A stretch of 64,000 nucleotides of DNA. It comes from Roseburia hominis (lineage in GTDB: Bacteria; Bacillota; Clostridia; Lachnospirales; Lachnospiraceae). The stretch is from positions 1 to 64,000 of the forward strand of contig JAETOE010000012.1 in assembly GCA_021771815.1 (NCBI GenBank), given 5' to 3'. Position numbers and translations under genes: made by a program. How positions within the stretch are numbered: position 1 is the first letter of the stretch; every line of letters begins with the position of its first letter. Below the pieces are notes generated by a model. The model saw only the letters and a program-made list of their open reading frames with translations. It was not told the DNA's origin and searched no databases. Below are positions 52,892 to 61,154 of this stretch, piece after piece.

Positions 52892-52921
52892 TATATAACC
52901 TTATCATAGCGAATCTGTCAA
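52892..52921 (-). promoter_or_regulatory. GH105 promoter
   Basis: Minus strand TTGACA (52921-52916), 18 bp, TATATA (52897-52892). Confidence 0.6.
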
Positions 52922-52932
52922 AAAATGTAAAG

Positions 52933-53382
52933 TTATTTCTTGTAAGCGCTTACAATTCTATATCCGCGCACAGAAAGAGATCCAAGAAACACACCGAACG
53001 TATTTAAAATCAGATCATCCAGTTCCGAAAATCCCGTTCCAAATGCGTACTGCAACGTCTCGATTGTCAGTGAAAACAGAAAACCGCACAAAACAGTTGC
53101 CACAAGCTTCCATTTCTTTTGTCCCTCCAGATACATACCAAACGGAACGAACCAGATAATATTTCCGGCGAACAGATAAATGAACATGAACCATCTTCCC
53201 TCTTTTATCATTGGAAGATATCCCTGAAATAGAGTCAGATTCAGACGTCCGTTTTCAAAGAAATGGCTGAATGTGAATCCCGTTCGGAACACAGTAATCC
53301 GAAAAACCACAGCAACATATATCCAAAAAAGTATGTTGATGATAAGCTTCCTTTTCTCTCTTATGTGCTCCGCTAATCTCAT
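52933..53382 (-). CDS. VanZ-family membrane protein
   Basis: The 149-residue product has four helices and the VanZ pattern NIIWFVPFGMYLEGQ, FSLTIETLQYAFGTGFSELDD and LILNTFGVFLGSL. VanZ gives low-level teicoplanin resistance in enterococci, but most homologues are of unknown role in the envelope. It stands alone. Confidence 0.88.
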   Translation of the reverse strand: MRLAEHIREKRKLIINILFWIYVAVVFRITVFRTGFTFSHFFENGRLNLTLFQGYLPMIKEGRWFMFIYLFAGNIIWFVPFGMYLEGQKKWKLVATVLCGFLFSLTIETLQYAFGTGFSELDDLILNTFGVFLGSLSVRGYRIVSAYKK

Positions 53383-53618
53383 AAATGCTCTCTTTCCCTT
53401 TCCAATCTGCTTTTTTATTTTACTTTATTTTTCATGTTCTGACAATAACTGCATGTTTAATCCTCTTTGCAGTGCACATACTATCCTTGAACAAAACGTC
53501 AGCGAAAACGAAATGCAGTGAAATGCAGTACTTCACACGACGCATCTTCCATTCAACGACCACTTGTTCATAACAAACGAAAACAAGCATATAACGTACC
53601 ATAAGGAGGAAACAAATC

Positions 53619-53825
53619 ATGGCAAATCGTTCATCGAACAGAGCAGCAATCCCGGAAGCAAAGAGTGCATTAGACCGTTTCAAGTACGAGGTAGCAAGCG
53701 AGATCGGCGTACCGCTTAAGGACGGTTACAACGGTGACTTAACCTCCAAGCAGAACGGGTCCGTCGGCGGCTATATGGTGAAGAAAATGATTGAGGCACA
53801 GGAGCGCCAGATGGCAGGTAAGTAA
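53619..53825 (+). CDS. Alpha/beta-type small acid-soluble spore protein
   Basis: The 68-residue product contains PEAKSALDRFKYEVASEIGV (with the GPR protease site EVASEIGV) and NGDLTSKQNGSVGGYMVKKMIE. It coats and protects spore DNA. AAGGAGG lies ten bases before ATG 53619. CATACTA at 53477-53483 resembles a sigma-G -10, but no well-spaced -35 is seen. It supports a spore-forming host. Confidence 0.95.
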   Translation: MANRSSNRAAIPEAKSALDRFKYEVASEIGVPLKDGYNGDLTSKQNGSVGGYMVKKMIEAQERQMAGK

Positions 53826-53905
53826 ACTTACCGTAAGTAAACTTACCGTAAGTAAAACTTACCACAAATAAACTTACCGCAAGTAAACTTACAGTAAGTA
53901 ATTTT
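53818..53905. repeat. 15-16-bp tandem array starting at the SASP stop codon
   Basis: About five units of GTAAGTAAACTTACC, each itself an inverted repeat (GTAAGT/ACTTAC). The first contains the last Lys codon and the stop of the SASP gene. Confidence 0.88.
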
Positions 53906-53941
53906 GTAAATGATCTGAAAAATCAGAAAAACGCAAAAGAA

Positions 53942-53989
53942 AAAGGGGGCCGCATACGATTATAAATCGTATGTGGTCCTTTCTTTTTT
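53942..53989. terminator. Bidirectional terminator between SASP and recG
   Basis: GGGGGCCGCATACGAT pairs with ATCGTATGTGGTCCTTT (G-U allowed) around TATAA. It is flanked by T-runs on both strands. Confidence 0.85.
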
Positions 53990-54024
53990 CGAAACGTTTC
54001 CCAACATATCCGACAGTTTCTCTG

Positions 54025-56082
54025 CTATAGGCTCATCTGATTCCGCTCTCTTTTCAAAAACTGCTCCAGATAATGCCTCAGATTCTCGTGCGCCTCTTCT
54101 TTAAGTCCAGGGTCATCCTCCAAAAGCTTATGCACCGCCTCGGATGCCTGCTGTAAGACTGCGGCGTCCTGATAAATGTCACCAAGTGCAAACTGAAGCT
54201 CTCCTGACTGACGGATGCCAAAGAAATCTCCCGGACCGCGCAGCTTTAGATCCTCGCTCGCAATCTTAAACCCGTCGTTAGACTGATTTAAGATATTGAG
54301 CCGCTTTTCCGCTGTCTTACTGCTCGAGCAATTCACCATAATACAGTAAGACTGCGCATCCCCGCGCCCGACGCGCCCGCGAAGCTGATGGAGCTGTGCA
54401 AGTCCGAACCGCTCCGCATTCTCGATCATCATGACCGTCGCATTCGGCACATTGACCCCGACCTCTACAACTGTGGTGGATACAAGCACCTGCACTTCAT
54501 TTTTCATGAATGCTTCCATGACCTTGTTCTTCTGCTCCGGCTTCATCTGACCATGGAGAAGTCCGAGTTTGATTTCCTCAGGGAAAATTCCGCGCAGTTT
54601 CTTCACGTAGTCTGTGGCATTCTCGGTGTCCATACTTTCGACCGCTTCGACCAGCGGACAGATCACATACGCCTGATGCCCGTTTTTTATCTCGTTTTCG
54701 ATAAACGAATACGCCTTGGCGCGGTATCCGGTATTCACAACGCAGTTCTTGATCGGCAGACGCTTCGCCGGAACTTCGTCCACCACGGAAATGTCCAGGT
54801 CGCCGTAAATGATAATCGCAAGCGTCCGCGGAATCGGCGTTGCACTCATGACGAGAATATGCGGATGAGCGCCCTTTTCCGCAAAATTCTCCCGCTGGCG
54901 CACACCGAAACGGTGCTGCTCGTCCGTGATGACAAGCGCCAGATTATCGTAGACCGCCCGCTCCTGAATCAATGCATGCGTGCCGACGATCATGGCATTC
55001 GGATAGAGCTGCAGCGCCTCATAAGCCATGCGCTTCTGTTTCGCCGTCATAGATCCTGTCAGGAGTACGACAGGAATCTTTAATCCGAACTGCTCACAAA
55101 GCTTCTGGAATGTCTCGTAGTGCTGTCTGGCAAGCACCTCGGTCGGCGCCATAATCGCAGACTGGTAATCATTGTGCGCTGCGTCCGCCATCGCGAGAAA
55201 TGCAATGATCGTTTTACCGGAACCGACGTCTCCCTGAATCAGACGCTGCATCACATAAGCACTCCTCATATCGCGCTGTACATCCAAAAGCGCCGCCTTC
55301 TGCGCGTTCGTCAGCTCATACGGAAGCTTCGCGATCAACCCGGCCGTAAAACCGTCGTCCATAAACTCAAACTCGTTCGCGTCTTTGACTCGCTTCTCCT
55401 TCTGATACTGCATACTTAGGATAAACAGGAAAAATTCGTCAAATACCAGACGTTTTCGCGCCGTAATCAGCGTATCCATATCATTCGGGAAATGAATCTG
55501 CTTCATGGCGTAATTGTACTCGCAGAGCTGATACATATCACGGATTTCGGAGGGAAGATATTCCTGAAACAGATTCTCTTCCAGAAAAGCGGCGCGCACC
55601 GTCTTGGTGACAAGGTTATTGGAAACGCCGCCCGTCAGACCGTAAACGGGCATGAATACATTCTCCATGGCGGCGTACTGCTCCCCTGTGTAGATGACCG
55701 CCTGTTCCATCACCAGCCTGCCATTTTTCCGCGTCACCTTTCCGTAGAACACATATATATTCCCGGGCTTTAGCTGACTCTTGATGTAGGGCATCCGAAA
55801 CCACACCAGTTCCAGCTGTGCCCCCGCCTCGCCGATCGTCGTGACGGTGACCGGCATACTGCGCGTCCTGCGCACCACAGGAACCTTCATGACCCTGCCG
55901 ATAACGGCGGCAGTCTCGCCCTCCGTCACTTCCCCTGCCTGCTTCGCCACGGGGAACTGTACATAAGTGCGCGGGTAGTGAAGCAGGATATCTCCCACCG
56001 TCTCGATATTCAATTTCTGAAAAAGGGCTGCGGTCTTTTCCCCGATGCCCTTGATTTCCGTAATTGCCGAATTGCGGTTCAT
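54025..56082 (-). CDS. recG: ATP-dependent DNA helicase RecG
   Basis: The 685-residue product has an N-terminal wedge/OB domain (MNRNSAITEIKGIGEKTAALF; GEVTEGETAAVIGRV). The helicase has Walker A QGDVGSGKTIIAFLA, DEQH in VITDEQHRFGVRQR, TATPIPR-like motif and GRVGRGDAQSYCIM. It remodels stalled forks. The start at 56082 has AAGGAGG seven bases upstream; a longer frame is not supported. It follows fakA after a terminator-like cruciform. Confidence 0.96.
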   Translation of the reverse strand: MNRNSAITEIKGIGEKTAALFQKLNIETVGDILLHYPRTYVQFPVAKQAGEVTEGETAAVIGRVMKVPVVRRTRSMPVTVTTIGEAGAQLELVWFRMPYIKSQLKPGNIYVFYGKVTRKNGRLVMEQAVIYTGEQYAAMENVFMPVYGLTGGVSNNLVTKTVRAAFLEENLFQEYLPSEIRDMYQLCEYNYAMKQIHFPNDMDTLITARKRLVFDEFFLFILSMQYQKEKRVKDANEFEFMDDGFTAGLIAKLPYELTNAQKAALLDVQRDMRSAYVMQRLIQGDVGSGKTIIAFLAMADAAHNDYQSAIMAPTEVLARQHYETFQKLCEQFGLKIPVVLLTGSMTAKQKRMAYEALQLYPNAMIVGTHALIQERAVYDNLALVITDEQHRFGVRQRENFAEKGAHPHILVMSATPIPRTLAIIIYGDLDISVVDEVPAKRLPIKNCVVNTGYRAKAYSFIENEIKNGHQAYVICPLVEAVESMDTENATDYVKKLRGIFPEEIKLGLLHGQMKPEQKNKVMEAFMKNEVQVLVSTTVVEVGVNVPNATVMMIENAERFGLAQLHQLRGRVGRGDAQSYCIMVNCSSSKTAEKRLNILNQSNDGFKIASEDLKLRGPGDFFGIRQSGELQFALGDIYQDAAVLQQASEAVHKLLEDDPGLKEEAHENLRHYLEQFLKRERNQMSL

Positions 56083-56130
56083 ATCTGCTCCTCCTTCACA
56101 GCCTTTGGCTTTGCATGCGTTCGCCGAATC

Positions 56131-56187
56131 AAAAAAGATGGGAAGAATACTTATTGTGCAAGCACAAAATCTCCTTCCCACCTTTTT
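56131..56187 (-). terminator. Terminator after fakA
   Basis: On the minus strand GGTGGGAAGG pairs with CTTCCCATC, followed by TTTTTT. The loop holds an inner stem TTGTGC/GCACAA, so the region can form a cruciform. Confidence 0.7.
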
Positions 56188-56216
56188 GATACTTCTCACT
56201 TTCGTTCCGGCACTTC

Positions 56217-57926
56217 TCACTCTACCGAAATCACATAGTAATAAATCGGCTGTCCGCCGTAGTGAACTTCCACCTCTACATCCGGATATTCCGCCAAAAG
56301 CTTCTCGCTGATCGCGTTCGCATCCTCTTCCTTCATCTCCTCACCGTAATAAATGGTGACGATTGCGGAATCCTCATCAATGAGCTGTCCGATCATATCA
56401 AGCACGGTAGTGTTAAGCTCCTGACCTACCGAGAGAATCCCCGCGTCGCCGATTCCCATGTAATCGTCCTGCTTGATCTCCTTGTCATCAATCACAGTGT
56501 CACGCACGGCATAGGTTACCTGACCTGTCTTGACAGCGCCGATCTCGGCATTCATGCGCTCCTCGTTGTCCTCCGGCGTGCTGTCCGGAATATAATTGAT
56601 CAACGCCGTAACACCCTGCGGAATCGTCTTGGTCGGAATCACAATAACCTTCTTATCCTCCACCAGAGACGCTGCCTGGTTTGCCGCGAGAATAATGTTC
56701 TTATTGTTCGGGAGGATGAAAATCGTCTTCGCGTTGACCTTCTCGATCGCGTTTAACATATCCTCGGTACTCGGATTCATCGTCTGACCGCCCTCGATGA
56801 TATAATCGACTCCCAGTCCGGTAAAAATCTCGTTGATGCCATCTCCGATGCTGACAGAGATAAAGCCCATCTCCTTCGGCGGCTCCTGCTCCTTCGGTTC
56901 TTCGGACGCCTCCGCCTGATTTGCGCCGGAGGGCGTCTGTGACTGCATTTTCTTCTCCTTCAAAGCGGAAATCTTCTCATCGCGTTCCAACTTCATGTTC
57001 TCGATAATAATTGTCGTAAGACTTCCGTACGTCAAACCTCTCTGCATTGCAAGACCCGGATCGTTGGTATGTACGTGTACCTTCACGATCTCATCATCCG
57101 CAACTACAACAATCGAATCGCCAATGCTCTCAAGATATTCTTTGAACCCGTTCTCCTGCTTTGTAGTGATCGGTCTATCCAACATAATCAAAAACTGCGT
57201 ACAGTATGCGAACTTGATCTCCTGCGCCGCCTGCGCCTCAATATTATAGGAAGACTCTGACGCTTTCGTCTGCTCTTTCGTGGGTGCGAGAATCTCGTAG
57301 TCGATCTCCTTGCCGAGCAGGGAATCGAGCGCGCCCTTCATTACCTGCATCAGACCCTGTCCGCCGGAATCCACAACGCCCGCCTGCTTTAAGACCGGAA
57401 GCATATCCGGGGTCTTACCAAGGACATGATCGCCCTCTTTGATCACTTCCTCACAGAATGCAATCAGATCATTCGTCTCGTCACAGATCTCTGCGGCGCG
57501 GTTCGCCATCCCCTTAGCAACCGTAAGGATCGTGCCTTCCTTCGGCTTCATAACCGCCTTGTACGCAGTCTCCACCGCTTTCTGGAATGCGTCGGAAAGT
57601 ACCTGCACATCCACTTCGTCATACTCTGCAATAATCTTGGTAAAGCCGCGGAATAACTGGGAAAGAATAACGCCCGAGTTACCTCTTGCCCCACGCAGAG
57701 AACCGGAAGAAATTGCCTTGGCAAGCGACTTCATATCCGGGTTCTTCATAGCAGCGACTTCCTTTGCCGCCGACATGATCGTCATAGACATATTCGTTCC
57801 CGTATCTCCGTCCGGAACCGGGAAGACATTCAACTCATTGATCCATTCTTTCTTCGCCTCTAAATTCTTAGCTCCTGCCAAAAACGCTTTCCCAAGAGCT
57901 TCGGCATTTATCGTAGTGATTTCCAC
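56217..57926 (-). CDS. fakA: Fatty acid kinase-type DAK2/DegV protein (YloV/FakA)
   Basis: The 569-residue product has an N-terminal DhaL domain (VPDGDTGTNMSMTI; GARGNSGVILSQLFRG) and a C-terminal DegV-like part. FakA phosphorylates fatty acids bound to FakB for phospholipid synthesis. The start is taken as GTG 57926, with AAGGAGG seven bases upstream. A longer frame begins inside that ribosome binding site region. It lies 13 bp after the asp23-like gene, as in most Firmicutes. Confidence 0.92.
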   Translation of the reverse strand: MEITTINAEALGKAFLAGAKNLEAKKEWINELNVFPVPDGDTGTNMSMTIMSAAKEVAAMKNPDMKSLAKAISSGSLRGARGNSGVILSQLFRGFTKIIAEYDEVDVQVLSDAFQKAVETAYKAVMKPKEGTILTVAKGMANRAAEICDETNDLIAFCEEVIKEGDHVLGKTPDMLPVLKQAGVVDSGGQGLMQVMKGALDSLLGKEIDYEILAPTKEQTKASESSYNIEAQAAQEIKFAYCTQFLIMLDRPITTKQENGFKEYLESIGDSIVVVADDEIVKVHVHTNDPGLAMQRGLTYGSLTTIIIENMKLERDEKISALKEKKMQSQTPSGANQAEASEEPKEQEPPKEMGFISVSIGDGINEIFTGLGVDYIIEGGQTMNPSTEDMLNAIEKVNAKTIFILPNNKNIILAANQAASLVEDKKVIVIPTKTIPQGVTALINYIPDSTPEDNEERMNAEIGAVKTGQVTYAVRDTVIDDKEIKQDDYMGIGDAGILSVGQELNTTVLDMIGQLIDEDSAIVTIYYGEEMKEEDANAISEKLLAEYPDVEVEVHYGGQPIYYYVISVE

Positions 57927-57939
57927 CTCAAAATCCTCC

Positions 57940-58299
57940 TTAATCAATCACTCGTACGCCTTCGACGTAGATGTTAATTTTCTTGATTTCCATTCCGGTA
58001 AACTCTTCTACTTTGTACTTTACCGTCTCAATCAGGTTATCGGAAACCGTACTGATGCTGACACCGTAGGATACGATAACGTGAAAATCAATCGTTATTT
58101 TATTCTCTTCATCAACGACAACATTTATTCCATGCGTCAGATAATCTTTCTTCAGCAGCTTGACCAGACCGTCCTTCATATTGACCGCCGCCATGCCGAC
58201 AATACCGAAGCACTCCACCGCAACAGAGCCTGCGTAGGTTGCGATGACTTCTGAATCTATTGTAACTTTGCCCCACTGGGTTTCCATTTGTCCATTCAT
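57940..58299 (-). CDS. Asp23/Gls24 family protein (YloU)
   Basis: The 119-residue product has GKVTIDSEVIATYAGSVAVECFGIVGMA, VDFHV-like region and YVEGVRVI. Asp23 proteins are envelope-stress associated. The asp23-fakA-recG order next to a divergent rpmB is typical of Firmicutes. A TATAAT lies on the minus strand at 58353-58348 without a clear -35. AAAGGAG lies upstream. Confidence 0.9.
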   Translation of the reverse strand: MNGQMETQWGKVTIDSEVIATYAGSVAVECFGIVGMAAVNMKDGLVKLLKKDYLTHGINVVVDEENKITIDFHVIVSYGVSISTVSDNLIETVKYKVEEFTGMEIKKINIYVEGVRVID

Positions 58300-58415
58300 A
58301 GAATAACGATGCTCCTTTCAAAGCCATATTAACGCTAGTTTATTGCTATTATAACCGCTTTTTATGAAAATTCATAGTCCTGTTTTACGTTTTTTATATT
58401 TTTTTTAAAATTTAC

Positions 58416-58444
58416 TTGCATTATGTACTTTCTTCTGCTAGAAT
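58416..58444 (+). promoter_or_regulatory. rpmB promoter
   Basis: TTGCAT (58416-58421), 17 bp, TAGAAT (58439-58444). Confidence 0.7.
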
Positions 58445-58457
58445 AATCATGTTGTGA

Positions 58458-58515
58458 GCCTGTTTGTTTGCAGGTTCTACCTATAGAATGCGGGACGAGT
58501 TCCGCATGCTGGGAT
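58458..58515 (+). promoter_or_regulatory. Structured leader of rpmB
   Basis: Two short hairpins in the transcribed leader: CCTG/CAGG around TTTGTTTG, and ATGCGG/CCGCAT (58487-58507) around GACGAGTT. They lie just before the Shine-Dalgarno. They may be an autoregulatory ribosomal-protein leader; the class is not identified. Confidence 0.4.
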
Positions 58516-58542
58516 TATGAATATGCAAGGAGGTGCAAAAGC

Positions 58543-58728
58543 ATGGCAAAATGTGCAGTTTGTGGAAAGGGCGCTCATTTCGGTAATAATGTCAGCCACT
58601 CTCATAGAAGATCAAATAGAATGTGGAAATCAAACATCAAGCGTGTGAACTGTAAAGTGAACGGAACACCTAAGAAATTATATGTATGTGCTTCCTGTTT
58701 GAAATCCGGTAAAGTTGAAAGAGCTTAA
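58543..58728 (+). CDS. rpmB: 50S ribosomal protein L28
   Basis: The 61-residue product begins MAKCAVCGKGAHFGNNVSHSH and is the zinc-binding form, with Cys4, Cys7, Cys49 and Cys52. AGGAGG lies seven bases before ATG 58543. Confidence 0.97.
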   Translation: MAKCAVCGKGAHFGNNVSHSHRRSNRMWKSNIKRVNCKVNGTPKKLYVCASCLKSGKVERA

Positions 58729-58737
58729 CAGACCGTG

Positions 58738-58776
58738 ATAGCATCTGTAACAGACGATTACAGATGCTATTTTTTT
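58738..58776 (+). terminator. Rho-independent terminator of rpmB
   Basis: ATAGCATCTGTAA pairs with TTACAGATGCTAT, followed by seven T. Confidence 0.92.
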
Positions 58777-58809
58777 ATGCAACCAATAATTGTTTGTTCT
58801 TTATTTTAC

Positions 58810-58851
58810 GGCGCAAAAAGAGGAGGCTTTTATGCCTCCTCTTTTTGCGCC
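58810..58851. terminator. 18-bp perfect terminator overlapping the DUF3021 gene end
   Basis: GGCGCAAAAAGAGGAGGC (58810-58827) pairs with 58834-58851 around TTTTAT. The stem contains the last codons and the stop of the leftward DUF3021 gene. Confidence 0.85.
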
Positions 58852-59294
58852 GCCCTCTCCTGGAACTTCCGCAGCTCCTCATTGAACAGAACTGCGCTCC
58901 TCTTATCATTCACATATAAGACCGCGTACACCGCCACAAAAACCACGGCGATCGCAAACACGAGCACAATGACAAATCCGGTCGAAAACATCGTCCCCGC
59001 CGCATAATTGATTCCAACTACAAACAGTTCAATGAGAAGCAGATGGATACACCTGCGGACGATGACCTCCCGCATCGTAAGTTCCCTCTTAGAATATGTT
59101 ACGACTCCAAACAGTACCGACACAAAACCGAACAGCGGCGGTGAGAAAAATGCGTCGTAGCCAAACCCCTGCTCCGGGAAGAAAATCATTCCGAGAATCC
59201 CTTCCAGAATACAGATGCATGCCGTACACACGAAAAATGACATCATAAATTCCGACCAAAATCCTTTTGCGGATTGTCTGTTTCCTGACCTCAT
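58830..59294 (-). CDS. DUF3021 membrane protein
   Basis: The 154-residue product has four helices (from about residue 15), with GYDAFFSPPLFGFVSVLFGVVTYSKREL as in DUF3021. DUF3021 genes are regularly paired with a LytTR regulator; here it overlaps that gene by 4 bp (ATGA). The family is thought to inhibit its regulator from the membrane. GGAGG lies upstream of ATG 59294. Its end is part of a terminator stem. Confidence 0.85.
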   Translation of the reverse strand: MRSGNRQSAKGFWSEFMMSFFVCTACICILEGILGMIFFPEQGFGYDAFFSPPLFGFVSVLFGVVTYSKRELTMREVIVRRCIHLLLIELFVVGINYAAGTMFSTGFVIVLVFAIAVVFVAVYAVLYVNDKRSAVLFNEELRKFQERAAQKEEA

Positions 59295-59746
59295 ACCCGT
59301 TTTTCCTCCTCTCCCATCACTGCCGCTTTCAGCTTCGGCACATATGCCCTCGAAATCATGACCGTCTCTTTGTTCTTCATATGTGCAAAAAAACGCCCGT
59401 TCAGCGCCGGGCTGATGCTCTCGAGCTGCATTAGATTGAGCAGCACGGATTTCGAGCACCGTATAAAATGATAAGCTCCGTACGCCTCCTCCGCCTCATA
59501 GAGGCGGAGTTTTACTTCATATACTCTGTCTGTCGTGTAGGCGAACACCTTCTCGTCGAGCGCTTCAAAATAAAGCACCGACGCAAGCGGAAACCGGAAG
59601 CTCCTTCCGTTCCAGACTCCCGCAAGCTCCCTGCCTTTCGTCCCCACATAAGCGCAGATATCCTTTATCTCCTGCGTGATCTCCACGCACTCCACAATGA
59701 CCTGTTCCGCTTCTTTTTCCGCAATTTTCCGGATTCTGACTTTCAT
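59291..59746 (-). CDS. LytTR DNA-binding regulator
   Basis: The 151-residue product has a C-terminal LytTR domain (about 50-145: ASVLYFEALDEKVFAYT, YHFIRCSKSVLLNLMQLESISPALNGRFFAHM) and no receiver. Start MKVRIRKIAEKEAEQVIVEC at 59746 has GAGG six bases upstream. It acts with DUF3021. Candidate sites GCGACAAAAA are at 61051-61082 before the operon. Confidence 0.9.
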   Translation of the reverse strand: MKVRIRKIAEKEAEQVIVECVEITQEIKDICAYVGTKGRELAGVWNGRSFRFPLASVLYFEALDEKVFAYTTDRVYEVKLRLYEAEEAYGAYHFIRCSKSVLLNLMQLESISPALNGRFFAHMKNKETVMISRAYVPKLKAAVMGEEEKRV

Positions 59747-59764
59747 TGAAAACCTCTTTGCCAT

Positions 59765-60949
59765 TTATTTTTCAGGCGCTTCCTTCAGATAAGTATCAAA
59801 GAAATCAAGCACCAGCGCATTCACTTCCTCGATGCATTCCTTTGCATCTACTTCTCCCACACCGAGCATCCCTGCAAGCAGTGGCGATACCAACGGCAGG
59901 TCCGTAAAATTCAGATGCCCCGCATTGTCGATCACCGCATAATGATAATCTGCGGCTCGTTCCCCGACATAGAAATTCACATAGCCGTCGCCGGGAAGCG
60001 CCCTCGCCTCCGCATCCACTGCAGCCGAATTGACGTCCAGAAGCGGAACCGGATAAGGCTCTTCATTAAATACTTCTGTTCCGTCCGCAAAACCGACATA
60101 CTCGCCGAGCATCGTTCCCTCCAGATCAATGACCGCGTCAATATCCGACCGCTCCCTTGCGACCTGGACCGAAGACGCTCCGCCCATCGAGTGACCGAAA
60201 AGCCCGATGTGGTCTACATCGATCAATGCGAACGGCTCCGCGTTCTCTTCCCCTGCCGCGGACACTGTTCCTGCCGCGGACACACTTTCTCCCGCAGACA
60301 CATTCCCTGCCGCATTTGCACGTGCAAGAATCTGATCCAGCACAAAATTTTCATCTGCCGTGCGCACTTCCATCCATTCCTGACTGTACCCGTAGCGCTC
60401 TCTTTCCGATTCGGGATCGTCCGCTTCGCCGTTTCCGGCATTCACCTGCTTTAAGAACTCCATGTTCACATAATCCGTATTTCCGTCCGTATCCGTCACA
60501 TACATCGCATGATATGTATGCCCGATACTCGCCACCACATAACCGTGCGATGCAAGTTCCGTACAGGTCGAATGATTGCTGTCGATCACGCCGAACGCCC
60601 CGTGTGAAAATACCACGAGCGGACAGCTATGTTCCGGCTGCTCCACCGGATACCAGATTTTCACCGTGAGCTTCCGTTTTTCACCCGTATCGGTATAAGT
60701 CTCGGTTCTGCTTTCATCCACCCACGTATATTCCGCCGTTTCGACCGCATACTCCCCCGTGACCGCAGGACTTTCATACGCGGGGAACAACAGCCTCGGA
60801 AGCAATACGGCAAACAACGCCGCTGCAAGAAGAAAACCGCCTCCAATTACCTTCGCCCGCCATTTTCCGCATCCTTTCTTTGCCCGGACGCCCCATACGA
60901 TCAGCGCCGCGCCCACACCGCCAGGCAATAACTTTATCACAAATCCCAT
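59765..60949 (-). CDS. Membrane-anchored alpha/beta hydrolase (PAF-acetylhydrolase-like)
   Basis: The 394-residue product has two N-terminal helices (about 2-20 and 32-50). An alpha/beta hydrolase fold follows with VVFSHGAFGV, nucleophile Ser in LFGHSMGGASS, and a late His in DNAGHLNFTD. Similar enzymes cleave esters or lipids. A stretch VSAGESVSAAGTVSAAGE (about 215-232) is a recent short repeat. GGAGG precedes ATG 60949. It is 18 bp before the LytTR gene. Confidence 0.85.
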   Translation of the reverse strand: MGFVIKLLPGGVGAALIVWGVRAKKGCGKWRAKVIGGGFLLAAALFAVLLPRLLFPAYESPAVTGEYAVETAEYTWVDESRTETYTDTGEKRKLTVKIWYPVEQPEHSCPLVVFSHGAFGVIDSNHSTCTELASHGYVVASIGHTYHAMYVTDTDGNTDYVNMEFLKQVNAGNGEADDPESERERYGYSQEWMEVRTADENFVLDQILARANAAGNVSAGESVSAAGTVSAAGEENAEPFALIDVDHIGLFGHSMGGASSVQVARERSDIDAVIDLEGTMLGEYVGFADGTEVFNEEPYPVPLLDVNSAAVDAEARALPGDGYVNFYVGERAADYHYAVIDNAGHLNFTDLPLVSPLLAGMLGVGEVDAKECIEEVNALVLDFFDTYLKEAPEK

Positions 60950-61050
60950 CTTGTTTCCTCCGTTCTCTTGATGCTTTTACCTTAACACCAGACAACGTTT
61001 TTTCAAAACTTTACGGGATAAGATGCATTCTGCGCCGGTAAAATGCATTT

Positions 61051-61082
61051 GCGCGACAAAAAGTAAAATGACGCGACAAAAA
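61051..61082 (-). promoter_or_regulatory. Direct repeats of a LytTR-like site
   Basis: TTTTTGTCGCG (minus strand) occurs at 61082-61072 and 61062-61052, with centres 20 bp apart, about two helical turns. It lies about 100-130 bp before the hydrolase/LytTR/DUF3021 operon. Confidence 0.5.
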
Positions 61083-61140
61083 TGCCGCATCAGGAAAATG
61101 AAGCTCGCATGATCTGCAGTCATTCCCCCTATGCGGCATT
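61076..61140 (-). terminator. Terminator after the YesL gene
   Basis: AATGCCGCAT (61081-61090) pairs with ATGCGGCATT (61131-61140); on the minus strand the stem is followed by TTT. The loop is 40 bases. Confidence 0.5.
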
Positions 61141-61154
61141 CTGCGCGTTTTCTC

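Noticed and set aside
52208-52909. Plus-strand 233-codon frame through GH105 and repeat copy D
   Set aside because: It is antisense to GH105 and crosses the repeat and the promoter. There is no sign that it is translated.
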